Positions 35,697 to 43,992 are shown, numbered from the stretch's first letter. The stretch is 64,000 bases of DNA from Herpetosiphon gulosus (GCF_039545135.1 NZ_BAABRU010000004.1:1-64000), one strand, 5' to 3'. Translations and numbers: made by a program. The notes: generated from the letters alone by a model not told the origin.

Positions 35697-36218
35697 TTAT
35701 GCCGATGGTTGCTGAAGCTGCTGTAGAGAATCGATTGGGTAGCTGCGGAAGGACGAGCAGCGCAAACATAAAGGGTCGCGCGGCAAACGGCCTAATTGAC
35801 TAGTACCATCAGCCCGAATCACCAGAATGCGAGCCGCGAGTTGTTGCAATTGATTGGTGAGCCAACGGGCGGTAGTTTGCCAAGCTGGCAGCGCCATCAG
35901 ATAATCGCTGGTTGCAGGAGCTGGAAAAAGAGCGTTATAACGTTGAAAACAATCAACACAGCAATAATCATCAGCGCCAAACAATGGCCCAAGCCGCAGA
36001 GTATGCACCAATGGCTGAAGCACTACCACTGGCAATGGACTGGTTGCGACGAACGAGATTAAGCGATCGGCTTCCTCAACCTGGTCGGTGCAAATCCATA
36101 ACCAGCTGGCGGGGCGTTGCGTTGTGGCTTTGTGCTGAAGGGATACACCCAGATCGGCTAGTTGTTCGAAGAGTGCGGCGTTTGAGGTTGAAGCATTCGC
36201 GAGCAAAAATCCATCCAT
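35697..36218 (-). CDS. Small ThiF-like zinc-motif protein of the RiPP cluster
   Basis: A 173-aa protein beginning the biosynthetic part of the operon. It keeps the two-CxxC pattern (YCCVDCFQRY and LCLRCSSFRSYP) and the LHTLRLGPLFG-type strand seen in the two larger ThiF-like proteins, but lacks their N-terminal halves. It may be an accessory leader-binding or scaffold subunit. Start chosen at 36218: GGAG is seven bases upstream, whereas for the ATG at 36224 it is only one base away. No enzymatic motif is seen. Confidence 0.7.
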   Translation of the reverse strand: MDGFLLANASTSNAALFEQLADLGVSLQHKATTQRPASWLWICTDQVEEADRLISFVATSPLPVVVLQPLVHTLRLGPLFGADDYCCVDCFQRYNALFPAPATSDYLMALPAWQTTARWLTNQLQQLAARILVIRADGTSQLGRLPRDPLCLRCSSFRSYPIDSLQQLQQPSA

Positions 36219-36242
36219 CGTCATACTCCATTTAATCAGTCA

Positions 36243-36273
36243 AGGCTCCAGACCCTTGCGGTAGCCGGAGCCT
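36243..36273 (-). promoter_or_regulatory. Attenuator-like hairpin between precursors and enzymes
   Basis: On the minus strand AGGCTCC and GGAGCCT pair around a 17-nt loop. No T-run follows. A second GCAGCAG / CTGCTGC stem lies at about 36325-36352. Leaky hairpins at this position commonly keep precursor transcripts in excess over biosynthetic ones; that role is inferred. Confidence 0.5.
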
Positions 36274-36371
36274 GTTCTGTGTAGTCATACTTCCACCATA
36301 TTTGGTAGGGTGCTTAGGGAAGGTGCAAGCAGCAGAAGCAGTTTCCTGCTGCCTGGCTCCCTTACATCACA

Positions 36372-36560
36372 CTATTGAGCTTCGATTGCAGCTGTGCAGA
36401 AGGTGCTGACGGTACAAATCGTACCTGAGGTGCTGAGTGAACCCAATGATGAGACACAAGCAGCGGCAGCATTGGTTACATGCTCTTCCAACTCATCAGC
36501 GAACAATTCGGTTTCAGCGGCGGTCACTTCAGCATCGATCAAGTTCTTTACATCTGACAT
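36372..36560 (-). CDS. RiPP precursor peptide, copy 5
   Basis: A 62-aa precursor. The acidic leader (about 1-34, MSDVKNLIDAEVTAAETELF then ADELEEHV) is followed by a core from Cys35 with three Cys (35, 49, 55), six Ser and five Thr, including SLSTSGTICT and VSTFCTAA, and the tail IEAQ. The core is identical at protein level in all five copies. The ATG at 36560 has GTGAGGAATG upstream. It is the copy nearest the biosynthetic genes. Confidence 0.93.
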   Translation of the reverse strand: MSDVKNLIDAEVTAAETELFADELEEHVTNAAAACVSSLGSLSTSGTICTVSTFCTAAIEAQ

Positions 36561-36598
36561 AAGAGCATTCCTCACAAAGTAGCTAAGAGAGAGCCAGG

Positions 36599-36787
36599 CT
36601 ATTTTTCAGCGACACCGGCGGTACAGAAGGTGCTGACGGTACAAATCGTGCCTGAGGTGCTGAGCGAACCCAACGATGAAACACAGGCGGCGGCGGCGTT
36701 GCTTACATGCTCTTCCAACTCATCAGCAAACAATTCGGTTTCGGCGGCGGTCACTTCAGCGTCGATCAAGTTTTTTACATCTGACAT
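36599..36787 (-). CDS. RiPP precursor peptide, copy 4 (variant tail)
   Basis: A 62-aa precursor like its neighbours, with two differences: Ser instead of Thr in the leader end (HVSNAAAA) and the tail AGVAEK instead of AAIEAQ after TFCT. The core from Cys35 to Thr56 is unchanged. The variable tail, against an invariant core, suggests the last residues are removed or not critical for the product. The DNA of the core carries several synonymous differences from the other copies. Confidence 0.93.
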   Translation of the reverse strand: MSDVKNLIDAEVTAAETELFADELEEHVSNAAAACVSSLGSLSTSGTICTVSTFCTAGVAEK

Positions 36788-36825
36788 TGGGAGATTCCTC
36801 ACTAACTAAGAATGGCTAATCCGAT

Positions 36826-37014
36826 TTATTGGGCTTCGATGGCGGCGGTGCAGAAGGTGCTGACGGTACAAATCGTGCCTGAGGTGCTGAGCGAACCTAA
36901 CGATGAGACACAGGCAGCGGCGGCATTGGTTACATGCTCTTCTAATTCATCAGCAAACAATTCGGTTTCGGCGGCGGTCACTTCAGCGTCGATCAAGTTT
37001 TTTACATCTGACAT
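36826..37014 (-). CDS. RiPP precursor peptide, copy 3
   Basis: A 62-aa precursor whose protein sequence is identical to copies 2 and 5 from the MSDVKN start onward. The leader is rich in Glu/Asp/Ala and the core holds Cys35, Cys49 and Cys55. It starts at the ATG preceded by GTGAGGAATC; the in-frame GTG 15 bases upstream is an artefact inside the ribosome-binding site. Confidence 0.93.
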   Translation of the reverse strand: MSDVKNLIDAEVTAAETELFADELEEHVTNAAAACVSSLGSLSTSGTICTVSTFCTAAIEAQ

Positions 37015-37052
37015 TGGGAGATTCCTCACTAACTAAGAATGGCTAATCCGAT

Positions 37053-37241
37053 TTATTGGGCTTCGATGGCGGCGGTGCAGAAGGTGCTGACGGTACAAAT
37101 CGTGCCTGAGGTGCTGAGCGAACCTAACGATGAGACACAGGCAGCGGCTGCATTGGTTACATGCTCTTCCAACTCATCAGCAAACAATTCGGTTTCGGCG
37201 GTGGTCACTTCAGCATCGATCAAGTTTTTTACATCTGACAT
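37053..37241 (-). CDS. RiPP precursor peptide, copy 2
   Basis: A 62-aa precursor, with leader and core as in the other copies and one leader difference (TTAETE instead of TAAETE). It carries the same ribosome-binding context and 227-bp period. It is substrate for the YcaO, dehydrogenase and dehydratase proteins encoded downstream. Confidence 0.93.
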   Translation of the reverse strand: MSDVKNLIDAEVTTAETELFADELEEHVTNAAAACVSSLGSLSTSGTICTVSTFCTAAIEAQ

Positions 37242-37278
37242 AAGAGTAATCCTCACTAACTAAGAGTAATAATGCAAT

Positions 37279-37467
37279 TTATTGAGCTTCGATGGCGGCA
37301 GTACAGAAGGTGCTGACGGTACAAATCGTGCCCGAGGTGCTGAGCGAACCCAACGATGAAACACAGGCGGCGGCAGCATTGGTTACATGCTCTTCCAATT
37401 CATCAGCAAACAATTCGGTTTCGGCGGCGGTCACTTCAGCATCGATCAAATTCTTTACATCTGCCAT
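37279..37467 (-). CDS. RiPP precursor peptide, copy 1 (promoter-proximal)
   Basis: The first precursor gene of the operon: 62 aa starting MADVKN instead of MSDVKN, otherwise as the other copies. AGGAG lies nine bases before the ATG. Upstream, 37541-37620 holds the putative promoter and repeated operator. The leader resembles thiopeptide/TOMM leaders in being acidic and ending in an Ala-rich cleavage-like stretch (NAAAA) just before Cys35. Confidence 0.93.
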   Translation of the reverse strand: MADVKNLIDAEVTAAETELFADELEEHVTNAAAACVSSLGSLSTSGTICTVSTFCTAAIEAQ

Positions 37468-37540
37468 GGGGTGGTACTCCTGTTAGACTAAGCAATTGTA
37501 GGTTTGTCAGCTGTGGGTGCGCACCTCGTTGTTGACAGGC

Positions 37541-37568
37541 CTATTACACCATATCGCCATGGCGTAAA
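37541..37568 (-). promoter_or_regulatory. Putative precursor-operon promoter
   Basis: On the minus strand TTTACG (37563-37568), a 16-bp spacer and TAATAG (37541-37546) lie 74 bp upstream of the first precursor ATG. Both boxes are imperfect, consistent with a promoter that needs an activator. The upstream repeats at 37581-37620 could bind one. Confidence 0.5.
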
Positions 37569-37580
37569 CTATTGGGACAA

Positions 37581-37620
37581 CGATAGTTAAACCGATATAA
37601 GAGCGATATATCAGCTATCA
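37581..37620. promoter_or_regulatory. Direct-repeat operator, SARP-type spacing
   Basis: The plus strand reads CGATAG at 37581, CGATAT at 37593, CGATAT at 37604 and CTATCA at 37615, giving spacings of 12, 11 and 11 bp, about one helical turn. The GCGATAT units with four-base gaps resemble the heptamer direct repeats bound by SARP regulators. A BTAD-domain regulator is encoded next door. The first pair recurs before the exporter (25027-25044). Confidence 0.7.
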
Positions 37621-37665
37621 CTTATAGTTAAAATAGATTAATTAAATTACGTAGGGATTGAAGTG

Positions 37666-40600
37666 TTATAAAGAAATACGTTCGAGGCGTTTTCGAATGC
37701 GCTCAGCAGCACTAGCATTGCCCAACATTTGATAGATGTCGATCAGGCGCAGGTAGGTTGGTTCGTGATAAGGGTCGTAGCTCAATAAACGCTCAGCATA
37801 GGGGATAGCCTCGGCAGTTGGGCCATAGGCCAGCAATAATTCCAAATAATCGCTAGTTGCCGCCACAAATTGGCTCAAGGCTTGTTCGCGCCAATCCAGC
37901 ACCCATTCGGCGTAAGCAATATCGCTTAATAAATCATCCTGATACAAGGCCAAGGCTGCTTGATAGGCTTGTAAGGCGGCGGGCATGGCTCCTTGCTGGC
38001 GTTGCTTGGCGGCAGTTTGTAGCAAGGCTTGAAATTCAGCATAATCAGTATCGATCTGAGCTTGTGGATTTAAACGCAAGCCCGTTGCTTCGCTCAACAC
38101 AAAAGCCGAATTAGCGCCGCCGCTGCGTTCCGGCTCCAGCACATGCAACAGGGCATTCAAGGTCACTCGCAAGGCTCCATCGGCGGCTTGCGGCGTAAGA
38201 TCAGGCCAAAAGTGCTCGATCAAGGCTTCACGGCTGATAATTCTCGGGCGTTGCAAGACTAATAAGGCCAATAATTGACGAGCTTTCTCACGCGACCACT
38301 CGTTGGGATCGACCAATTCCGCGCCACGCCAAAGTTGCAAACTACCAAAAAGCTGAATTTTTAGGGCATAGGCGGGGCGCTGGCGAATGCTGGTTAAGCT
38401 GTGTTGGGCAATTTTGCGCTGCTGGGTCGAGGCTTGTTTAATCACCGCTTGCAAACGCTCAAGGCTGGCTGCCGAGCCATATAAGCCCAAAAGTTGCAAG
38501 AGTGCGGTTTGTTGTTGCGGCTGCTCGGCATACAGTTTCCAGCAAATTTCTTCTAAAGCAACCCGATCACGCTTGGCTAAAAATTGGGCAATCCGCTGTG
38601 GCGCAATCCCCGTTCGCAAGCCCAACTCCACCAACAGCGTGGTTAAACGCAGCGGCGTTGCGTTCATATGGCGGTCGCCATCCGCTAAATAATCACGCCA
38701 AATCGTGGTTGCTTCGGCAATTAATTGTGAGCTTGGCTGAATTTGCCAACGACTGGCCAGCTGCACCAAGCCTGCTCGCAAGCGCAAAATCGGCGATTGA
38801 GCGGCCTCGATCATGGGTTTGGCTCGCTCCAAAGCCGCCAAGGCTCGTTGATATTCGCCACAGCAAAACCAGGCTTGAGCCAACATCAACCACATGCGTG
38901 GGTCAGCTCCATACAGCGCATCATCACGAATCAAGCCACGTTCGCTGAGCGTTGCATCGTGCTGAGCCAGTTTAATTTCGCCCAAACTAGCCCAAGCAAA
39001 AGCGCGTAATGCAAGCAAGCGATTGCGCATAATCGAGGGCAATGGCTCATCGCTCGGCAAAAGCAATTGCTGAATCAAATGCTCAGTCGTTGGTCGATCA
39101 GCATCCAACAAGGCCAAACCGAGTTTTGTACCTCGCGTTTGCAAACGAGTCAAACGCACGCCATAGCGCTCGCTCAAACGGCTAGCTTCATCGGCCAAGC
39201 GTTGGGCAGCGAGGCGATCATCGGGTGCGGCGCGGCTCATCAAGCAGGTTGCCAACAAATCGAGCAAACTCATACGCATGGCTGGTTCAGCTTGAACTTG
39301 GGGATGTTGCAACCAAACTTCGAGCCATTGAATGCCCTCATTCGGCAAGGTCAAAATCGTATACAAACCACCAACGACACAGGCCGCCACCCAACGCCAA
39401 AAAAAGGGCAATTCGCTTTGGGCTAAACTTTGGGCCGTTGCCAAGGCCTTGATATAACGGCCACGCTTGATCTGAAATAACAGCAAGGGAAATTTCAACA
39501 AATCACGGCGCTGACGATACCAAACAAAGCTTTTGAGGCTAAAACTTTCACGCGCCACCCCAATCAAGGCTTGCTCATCGCCCTGCCAAAAATAGATCAA
39601 ACATTGTTCACCAACCACCTGAAAGGCCTCAGCATAACGTTGCTCAGCCCGATAGCGTTGGGCTGCTTGGGCCAAGGTTTGGGCCGCAAGCACAGGGTCA
39701 TGTTCGCGCAAAGCCAGCCCATGCAGATGCAACAATTCGGCAATTTGGCGCTCGGCTGCTGGCAGTTGTTGCAACCATTGCAAGACTGGCTGATGTTGAG
39801 CCAATAGCCGCAAACCATGGCGCTTAAGCTGCTCGGCCACCTGCGCCCATTGCCCCAACCGACACCAGACATCCAAGGCCGCCGCCAAATGCCCCTGCTG
39901 CTCAAACCATGTGGCCGCTTGGGCCAACAATTGGTTGGTTTCAGCCAACGGTTGTTGACGCAGCACCTCCAACCAAAATGGCTCAAAGCGCCACCATTCA
40001 GCCTGATCAGGCAGCACAAACAGATTGTAATGCCATAAACTAGCTGGATCAGGTGCAGCCATCGCCGTCAGCACCGCTTGATTAAAAAAGGGCAAGAGCG
40101 CGGCAAATTGGGCAGTCCGCCGCACCGCATCAGGCAATTGCCCCAACACATCTTGGGCCAGAAAATCGCTAACCGTGCCTTGATAGCCTGAGGGCAAGGC
40201 ACGCCACAAACGCAAACCCGCAGGCCAGCCGTTGGTTGCTTGCCAAGCTGCTTGGCATTGGCTTGGGCTTTGGGTAGGCAATAGCTCCTGCAATTCGGCT
40301 TGGCTAAATCGCAATTCTGCGGCGGTTAATTGGCGATACTGGCCCCGCGCCGCTAAGCCTGCCCAATCGAGCTGCGGCAGTTGGCGGCTGCTCAATATCA
40401 GATGCAGGTTGGTCGGCGCAAAACGGGTCAATTCATTCAACAAACGCCAGGCACTGGTTTGCAAATGCTGACAATCATCAAGCACCAAGGCGATTCGGCG
40501 CGGAGCCAAGGTTGCCCAGCAATCAAACAAATCAGCCAAACTATTGATCGGATTGATTTGAGGAAAACGGGATTTGGTTAGGTTGCTCAACAAGCGCTGA

Positions 40601-40818
40601 AGCTGATCAGCCTCGGTTGGGCTATGCAGGCCATACCACAAACAATCGCCACCAAGCGTTTGCTGCATCCACTGGGCCAGCATGGTGGTTTTGCCATAGC
40701 CAGCCGCTGCCACGACCATGGTTAAGCGACATGTCCAACACGCCTCCAATTGAGCTTGAAGGCGTGGGCGTTGAATCAAATCATCATTCAGTTGGGGGTA
40801 ATCAATTGTATATTGCAC
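37666..40818 (-). CDS. LAL/SARP-type transcriptional regulator (AAA-TPR-BTAD)
   Basis: A protein of about 1050 aa. The N-terminal STAND/MalT-like ATPase has Walker A VVAAAGYGKTTMLAQWMQQ near residue 35 and a Walker B-like ALVLDDCQHLQ. A long TPR-like helical middle (about 300-780) follows, then a winged-helix DNA-binding domain (about 800-890, REKARQLLALLVLQRPRIIS) and a BTAD domain (about 900-1045). BTAD/SARP proteins activate secondary-metabolite operons through direct repeats. GTG at 40818 is chosen because the conserved part begins there; ATGs at 40860 and 40896 lie within the end of the preceding gene. It is directly upstream of the precursor genes. Confidence 0.82.
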   Translation of the reverse strand: MQYTIDYPQLNDDLIQRPRLQAQLEACWTCRLTMVVAAAGYGKTTMLAQWMQQTLGGDCLWYGLHSPTEADQLQRLLSNLTKSRFPQINPINSLADLFDCWATLAPRRIALVLDDCQHLQTSAWRLLNELTRFAPTNLHLILSSRQLPQLDWAGLAARGQYRQLTAAELRFSQAELQELLPTQSPSQCQAAWQATNGWPAGLRLWRALPSGYQGTVSDFLAQDVLGQLPDAVRRTAQFAALLPFFNQAVLTAMAAPDPASLWHYNLFVLPDQAEWWRFEPFWLEVLRQQPLAETNQLLAQAATWFEQQGHLAAALDVWCRLGQWAQVAEQLKRHGLRLLAQHQPVLQWLQQLPAAERQIAELLHLHGLALREHDPVLAAQTLAQAAQRYRAEQRYAEAFQVVGEQCLIYFWQGDEQALIGVARESFSLKSFVWYRQRRDLLKFPLLLFQIKRGRYIKALATAQSLAQSELPFFWRWVAACVVGGLYTILTLPNEGIQWLEVWLQHPQVQAEPAMRMSLLDLLATCLMSRAAPDDRLAAQRLADEASRLSERYGVRLTRLQTRGTKLGLALLDADRPTTEHLIQQLLLPSDEPLPSIMRNRLLALRAFAWASLGEIKLAQHDATLSERGLIRDDALYGADPRMWLMLAQAWFCCGEYQRALAALERAKPMIEAAQSPILRLRAGLVQLASRWQIQPSSQLIAEATTIWRDYLADGDRHMNATPLRLTTLLVELGLRTGIAPQRIAQFLAKRDRVALEEICWKLYAEQPQQQTALLQLLGLYGSAASLERLQAVIKQASTQQRKIAQHSLTSIRQRPAYALKIQLFGSLQLWRGAELVDPNEWSREKARQLLALLVLQRPRIISREALIEHFWPDLTPQAADGALRVTLNALLHVLEPERSGGANSAFVLSEATGLRLNPQAQIDTDYAEFQALLQTAAKQRQQGAMPAALQAYQAALALYQDDLLSDIAYAEWVLDWREQALSQFVAATSDYLELLLAYGPTAEAIPYAERLLSYDPYHEPTYLRLIDIYQMLGNASAAERIRKRLERISL

Positions 40819-40840
40819 AACCCCAAGTTTAGCATAAAAC

Positions 40841-43282
40841 TTACTCGTCGCGCAGCACATGCAGCGGGCGCAGATGGGCAGGTCGCCAAGCAACACCCAA
40901 GGCAGTCAACAGCGCTAGACCAATTGCAAAGCCGAAAATCAGCAAGCCTGGCAAGGCATCTAGTCCAAGTCCAGCCTTAGGTTCAAGCGTATTAATCACC
41001 GTGATTGCAATCCAAACTGCCAGCATACCAGCGCTCCCAGCAATCAAGCCAACCAAGCTATATTCCATGCTGATGCTGCGCAACAAGTGAGCAGTGCTAT
41101 AACCAACCGCCTTGAAAATACCCATTTCGCGGCGACGTTCAAACAGTGCCAAACCAACGGCATTGGCGATCAGCACCATGCCTGCCACAAACGCCAAGCC
41201 TGCCACAGCCACCACAAACAAGCCCAACGAGCGATAGATCATTTGAGTGGTGTTGTACATTTCAACTTCGTTATAAACAAAGGCTTGGGGAATCGCCTGA
41301 TTAAAGCGATTGGTTGCGTTGCTCAATTGGTTAATCGGCAGATTGAGCGTATAGATCAAACGGCTTTGCATGCCAACCAACTGCTCAACGCTGGATGGGC
41401 TAATCACCATGGTGCTGGATGCTTGGCTAGCTTGATTTTCGTAGCGCCCGACCAAGCGGACTTTTAATCGACCGTTCGATCCAATCAGTTCTAGTTCAGT
41501 GCCAAGCGGAATTTCGCTGAAAAACCATTGAGCAAACATTACTTGATCAGCCGCAGCCTGCCATTGGCCTTCGATCAACTGAATATCGCCAATTTGCGTG
41601 GCTGAGCGGGCCGAGGTTTCAAATTCGATGCCTTCACTCTCGGGCAGCGAAGTTGCGACTTGCAACAATTGAGTTGGCTCAAGTGCTGGTTGCTGCAATT
41701 GCTCGACAATTTGGTTAACCTTGGTGGCCTCGCTAGGAGCAGTAATCACCCACAGCGCTCGATTCTGATTAGTGTTAGGGTCGGCCCGGGCATCAAGTTC
41801 TTTTTGAACCGTCAACAACGCTGCTGCCGAAAAACCAATCGTAAACACCCCGATCGCCAAAGCGATAATCGCAAAGGCGGCCCGCTGACCATTGCGTTGT
41901 ATATTGCGACTGGCCAAGCGCAGCCAATAGCCAGGCAACGGGGTTTTGGCAACCAACCACAAAATCGCTTGAAACAACCAATTGAGCAAGGCCAAGCCCA
42001 ATACTGCCCCCGCAAACAAGAGCATGCCTGCGCCAAACGAACCCATGCTAATACTAGCAACCAAGGCAAACATTGCCCCCAAAACTGCATACAACCCAAC
42101 CATGGCGCGGCGGGTTGTTGGGTTAACTTCGATCGGGCCAGAACGAAGCAACGAGCCAGGCCGTACCGCATTGGCTTTTACAATCGCCACCATGCCAAAG
42201 ATCAAGGTTGTGGCGATGCCCAAGCCAATGGCCCCGCCCAAAATCTGCCAATCAACCACCGTTGGCAGCATATAGGCACTGCTGCGTGCAAACAAATCGG
42301 TCAATTGATCGCCGATTAATACGGCGGCCACTGCGCCCAAGATACTGCCAATCAGCCCGAGTAAAGCGGTTTCAAAGCCAAAGAGCAACAACAATTGCGG
42401 GCCACGATAGCCCAAGGTTTTGAGGATGGCGATTTCGTTGCGGCGACGTGCAAGCACGACTTGCATGGTATTTGCCACCCCAATTCCGCTAACAATCAAG
42501 CCCAGCACCCCAGCACCACGCAAGGTCATATTGAATAAACCAGCGGTATCCGATGGCTCGCTACTGACGGTCGCAACCGACCAACCTGCTTGCTCTAACG
42601 TGCCAACTTGCACACCTTGCTGGCCCCAAACCACCCGCGCTGAGTTCAAATGCGCTCCGGGGTAAATCTCGTGAGCAGTCGCCAAGCTAAAAAATAAGCT
42701 ACCAGCGCTTTTGTTCGGCACTTGATCCACCAAACCGACCAATTTTAGGCGTTTAGGCGTTGCCCCTTGATTGACCAAAATCACCAGTTCTTGGCCAATC
42801 GTCAGATCATGTTGCAACGCCAAAAGCTCGGTAGCAACCAAGGCATCGGGCTGGCTCAGCAACTCGCTCATGCTGGCGTTGGCTGGTTGGCTCACATGCA
42901 ATTCGCCCAACAACGGGTAACTTTGCGGATCAATCCCATAGCCAATATCGCCAAAAATCACATGATCGCCGCCAGCAGGCTTGAGCAACGCAGGCGGAAT
43001 CGCCGAATAGACCGTATAGCCGCCAATCACGCCTGATTGTTTCCATTGCTCAAGTTGGGCTTGTTGTTCAGGCCCAATCGAGCCGTTGGGCCAATCGAGC
43101 ATAGCATCGCCACCAACACTAACCCGATTTTCCACAAAAATTTGATTGATCGCCGTCGATAAACTTTGCATCGAGCCAAGCGACATCACGCCAAAGGCAA
43201 TACAGATAATCGCCAACAAGGTGCGCTGACCACCCAAGCGTAACGAGCGCCAAGCATAATTAAAGGTAAAACCCCAACCCAT
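40841..43282 (-). CDS. MacB/FtsX-type ABC exporter permease
   Basis: An 813-aa permease with two FtsX-like halves. There is an N-terminal helix followed by a large extracytoplasmic domain (about 45-245), three helices with ANTMQVVLARRRNEIAILKT, a second unit starting near residue 455, and the closing helices with LFERRREMGIFKAVGYSTAHL. It works with the ATPase encoded 2 bp upstream. Substrates of such exporters include peptides, lipoproteins and macrolides. Its position beside the RiPP regulator makes peptide efflux possible but unproven. Confidence 0.9.
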   Translation of the reverse strand: MGWGFTFNYAWRSLRLGGQRTLLAIICIAFGVMSLGSMQSLSTAINQIFVENRVSVGGDAMLDWPNGSIGPEQQAQLEQWKQSGVIGGYTVYSAIPPALLKPAGGDHVIFGDIGYGIDPQSYPLLGELHVSQPANASMSELLSQPDALVATELLALQHDLTIGQELVILVNQGATPKRLKLVGLVDQVPNKSAGSLFFSLATAHEIYPGAHLNSARVVWGQQGVQVGTLEQAGWSVATVSSEPSDTAGLFNMTLRGAGVLGLIVSGIGVANTMQVVLARRRNEIAILKTLGYRGPQLLLLFGFETALLGLIGSILGAVAAVLIGDQLTDLFARSSAYMLPTVVDWQILGGAIGLGIATTLIFGMVAIVKANAVRPGSLLRSGPIEVNPTTRRAMVGLYAVLGAMFALVASISMGSFGAGMLLFAGAVLGLALLNWLFQAILWLVAKTPLPGYWLRLASRNIQRNGQRAAFAIIALAIGVFTIGFSAAALLTVQKELDARADPNTNQNRALWVITAPSEATKVNQIVEQLQQPALEPTQLLQVATSLPESEGIEFETSARSATQIGDIQLIEGQWQAAADQVMFAQWFFSEIPLGTELELIGSNGRLKVRLVGRYENQASQASSTMVISPSSVEQLVGMQSRLIYTLNLPINQLSNATNRFNQAIPQAFVYNEVEMYNTTQMIYRSLGLFVVAVAGLAFVAGMVLIANAVGLALFERRREMGIFKAVGYSTAHLLRSISMEYSLVGLIAGSAGMLAVWIAITVINTLEPKAGLGLDALPGLLIFGFAIGLALLTALGVAWRPAHLRPLHVLRDE

Positions 43283-43284
43283 GA

Positions 43285-43992
43285 TTAAACCCTCGTGCTA
43301 TCGTGGCGAATCTGACCATCGACGAGATACAGTTGACGATCAGCGCGGGCTGCCACATCGGGATCATGGGTCACCATCACAATCGTAATGTTGAGCTGAC
43401 GGCGTAAATCCGCAAATAATTCGAGAATTTGCTGGCTGGTAGTGCTATCAAGGTTGCCAGTTGGCTCATCGGCAATCAGCAATTGGGGCGTGGTAACCAA
43501 GGCGCGGGCAATTGCCACTCGCTGTTGTTGGCCGCCCGAAAGCTGAGCTGGCCGATGATCGCGCCGATCGCCGAGGCCAACCAATTCGAGCATGGCTTTG
43601 GCGCGTTGGCTAATATCGCCACGATTGCGATGCACAAATAAAGGTGCTTCAACATTTTCTTGGGCGGTCATGGTTGGAATCAAATTGAACGATTGAAACA
43701 CTACCCCAATCGTTTGGTTGCGCAAACGCGCCAATTGCGGCTCGCCCATGGTGGTAATATCAACATCGTTCAGGCGCACATGACCTTTGCTCGGTGTATC
43801 CAAGCCCGCCAAAATGCCCAACAAGGTCGATTTACCTGAGCCAGATGGGCCAGTCAAGGCCACCCACGAGCCACGGACAATTTCCAACGAAATGCCATTC
43901 AGAATCGTCAAGCTGGTTGTGCCAAGCTTTACCGTATGCACAACATCGCGCATCAGGGCAACTGGCGCGGTATTCGAGTTTGTCGCAAGCAT
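43285..43992 (-). CDS. MacB/LolD-type ABC transporter ATP-binding protein
   Basis: A 235-aa ATPase. It has Walker [19 protein letters not shown], signature [16 protein letters not shown], Walker [14 protein letters not shown], and the VMVTHD H-loop. The N(L)DS and Q-loop ([18 protein letters not shown]) are characteristic of the LolD/MacB class. AAAGGAA precedes the ATG. Its stop lies 2 bp before the permease start, so the two form one transcription unit. Confidence 0.94.
   Translation of the reverse strand: MLATNSNTAPVALMRDVVHTVKLGTTSLTILNGISLEIVRGSWVALTGPSGSGKSTLLGILAGLDTPSKGHVRLNDVDITTMGEPQLARLRNQTIGVVFQSFNLIPTMTAQENVEAPLFVHRNRGDISQRAKAMLELVGLGDRRDHRPAQLSGGQQQRVAIARALVTTPQLLIADEPTGNLDSTTSQQILELFADLRRQLNITIVMVTHDPDVAARADRQLYLVDGQIRHDSTRV

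Larger units (their letters stand above)
36372..37500 (-). repeat. Five tandem 227-bp repeats carrying precursor genes
   Basis: The start codons at 37467, 37241, 37014, 36787 and 36560 are spaced 226, 227, 227 and 227 bp, and each unit includes gene, spacer and ribosome-binding site. Units differ at scattered, mostly synonymous, positions. Opposite-strand open frames of about 62-74 aa in these units are mirror artefacts. Confidence 0.95.

Noticed and set aside
36394..37486. Plus-strand open frames of 62-74 aa opposite the precursor genes
   Set aside because: They mirror the tandem repeat units on the opposite strand and lack ribosome-binding sites. The minus-strand genes have conserved starts, leaders and a Cys/Ser/Thr core, so the plus-strand frames are shadows.
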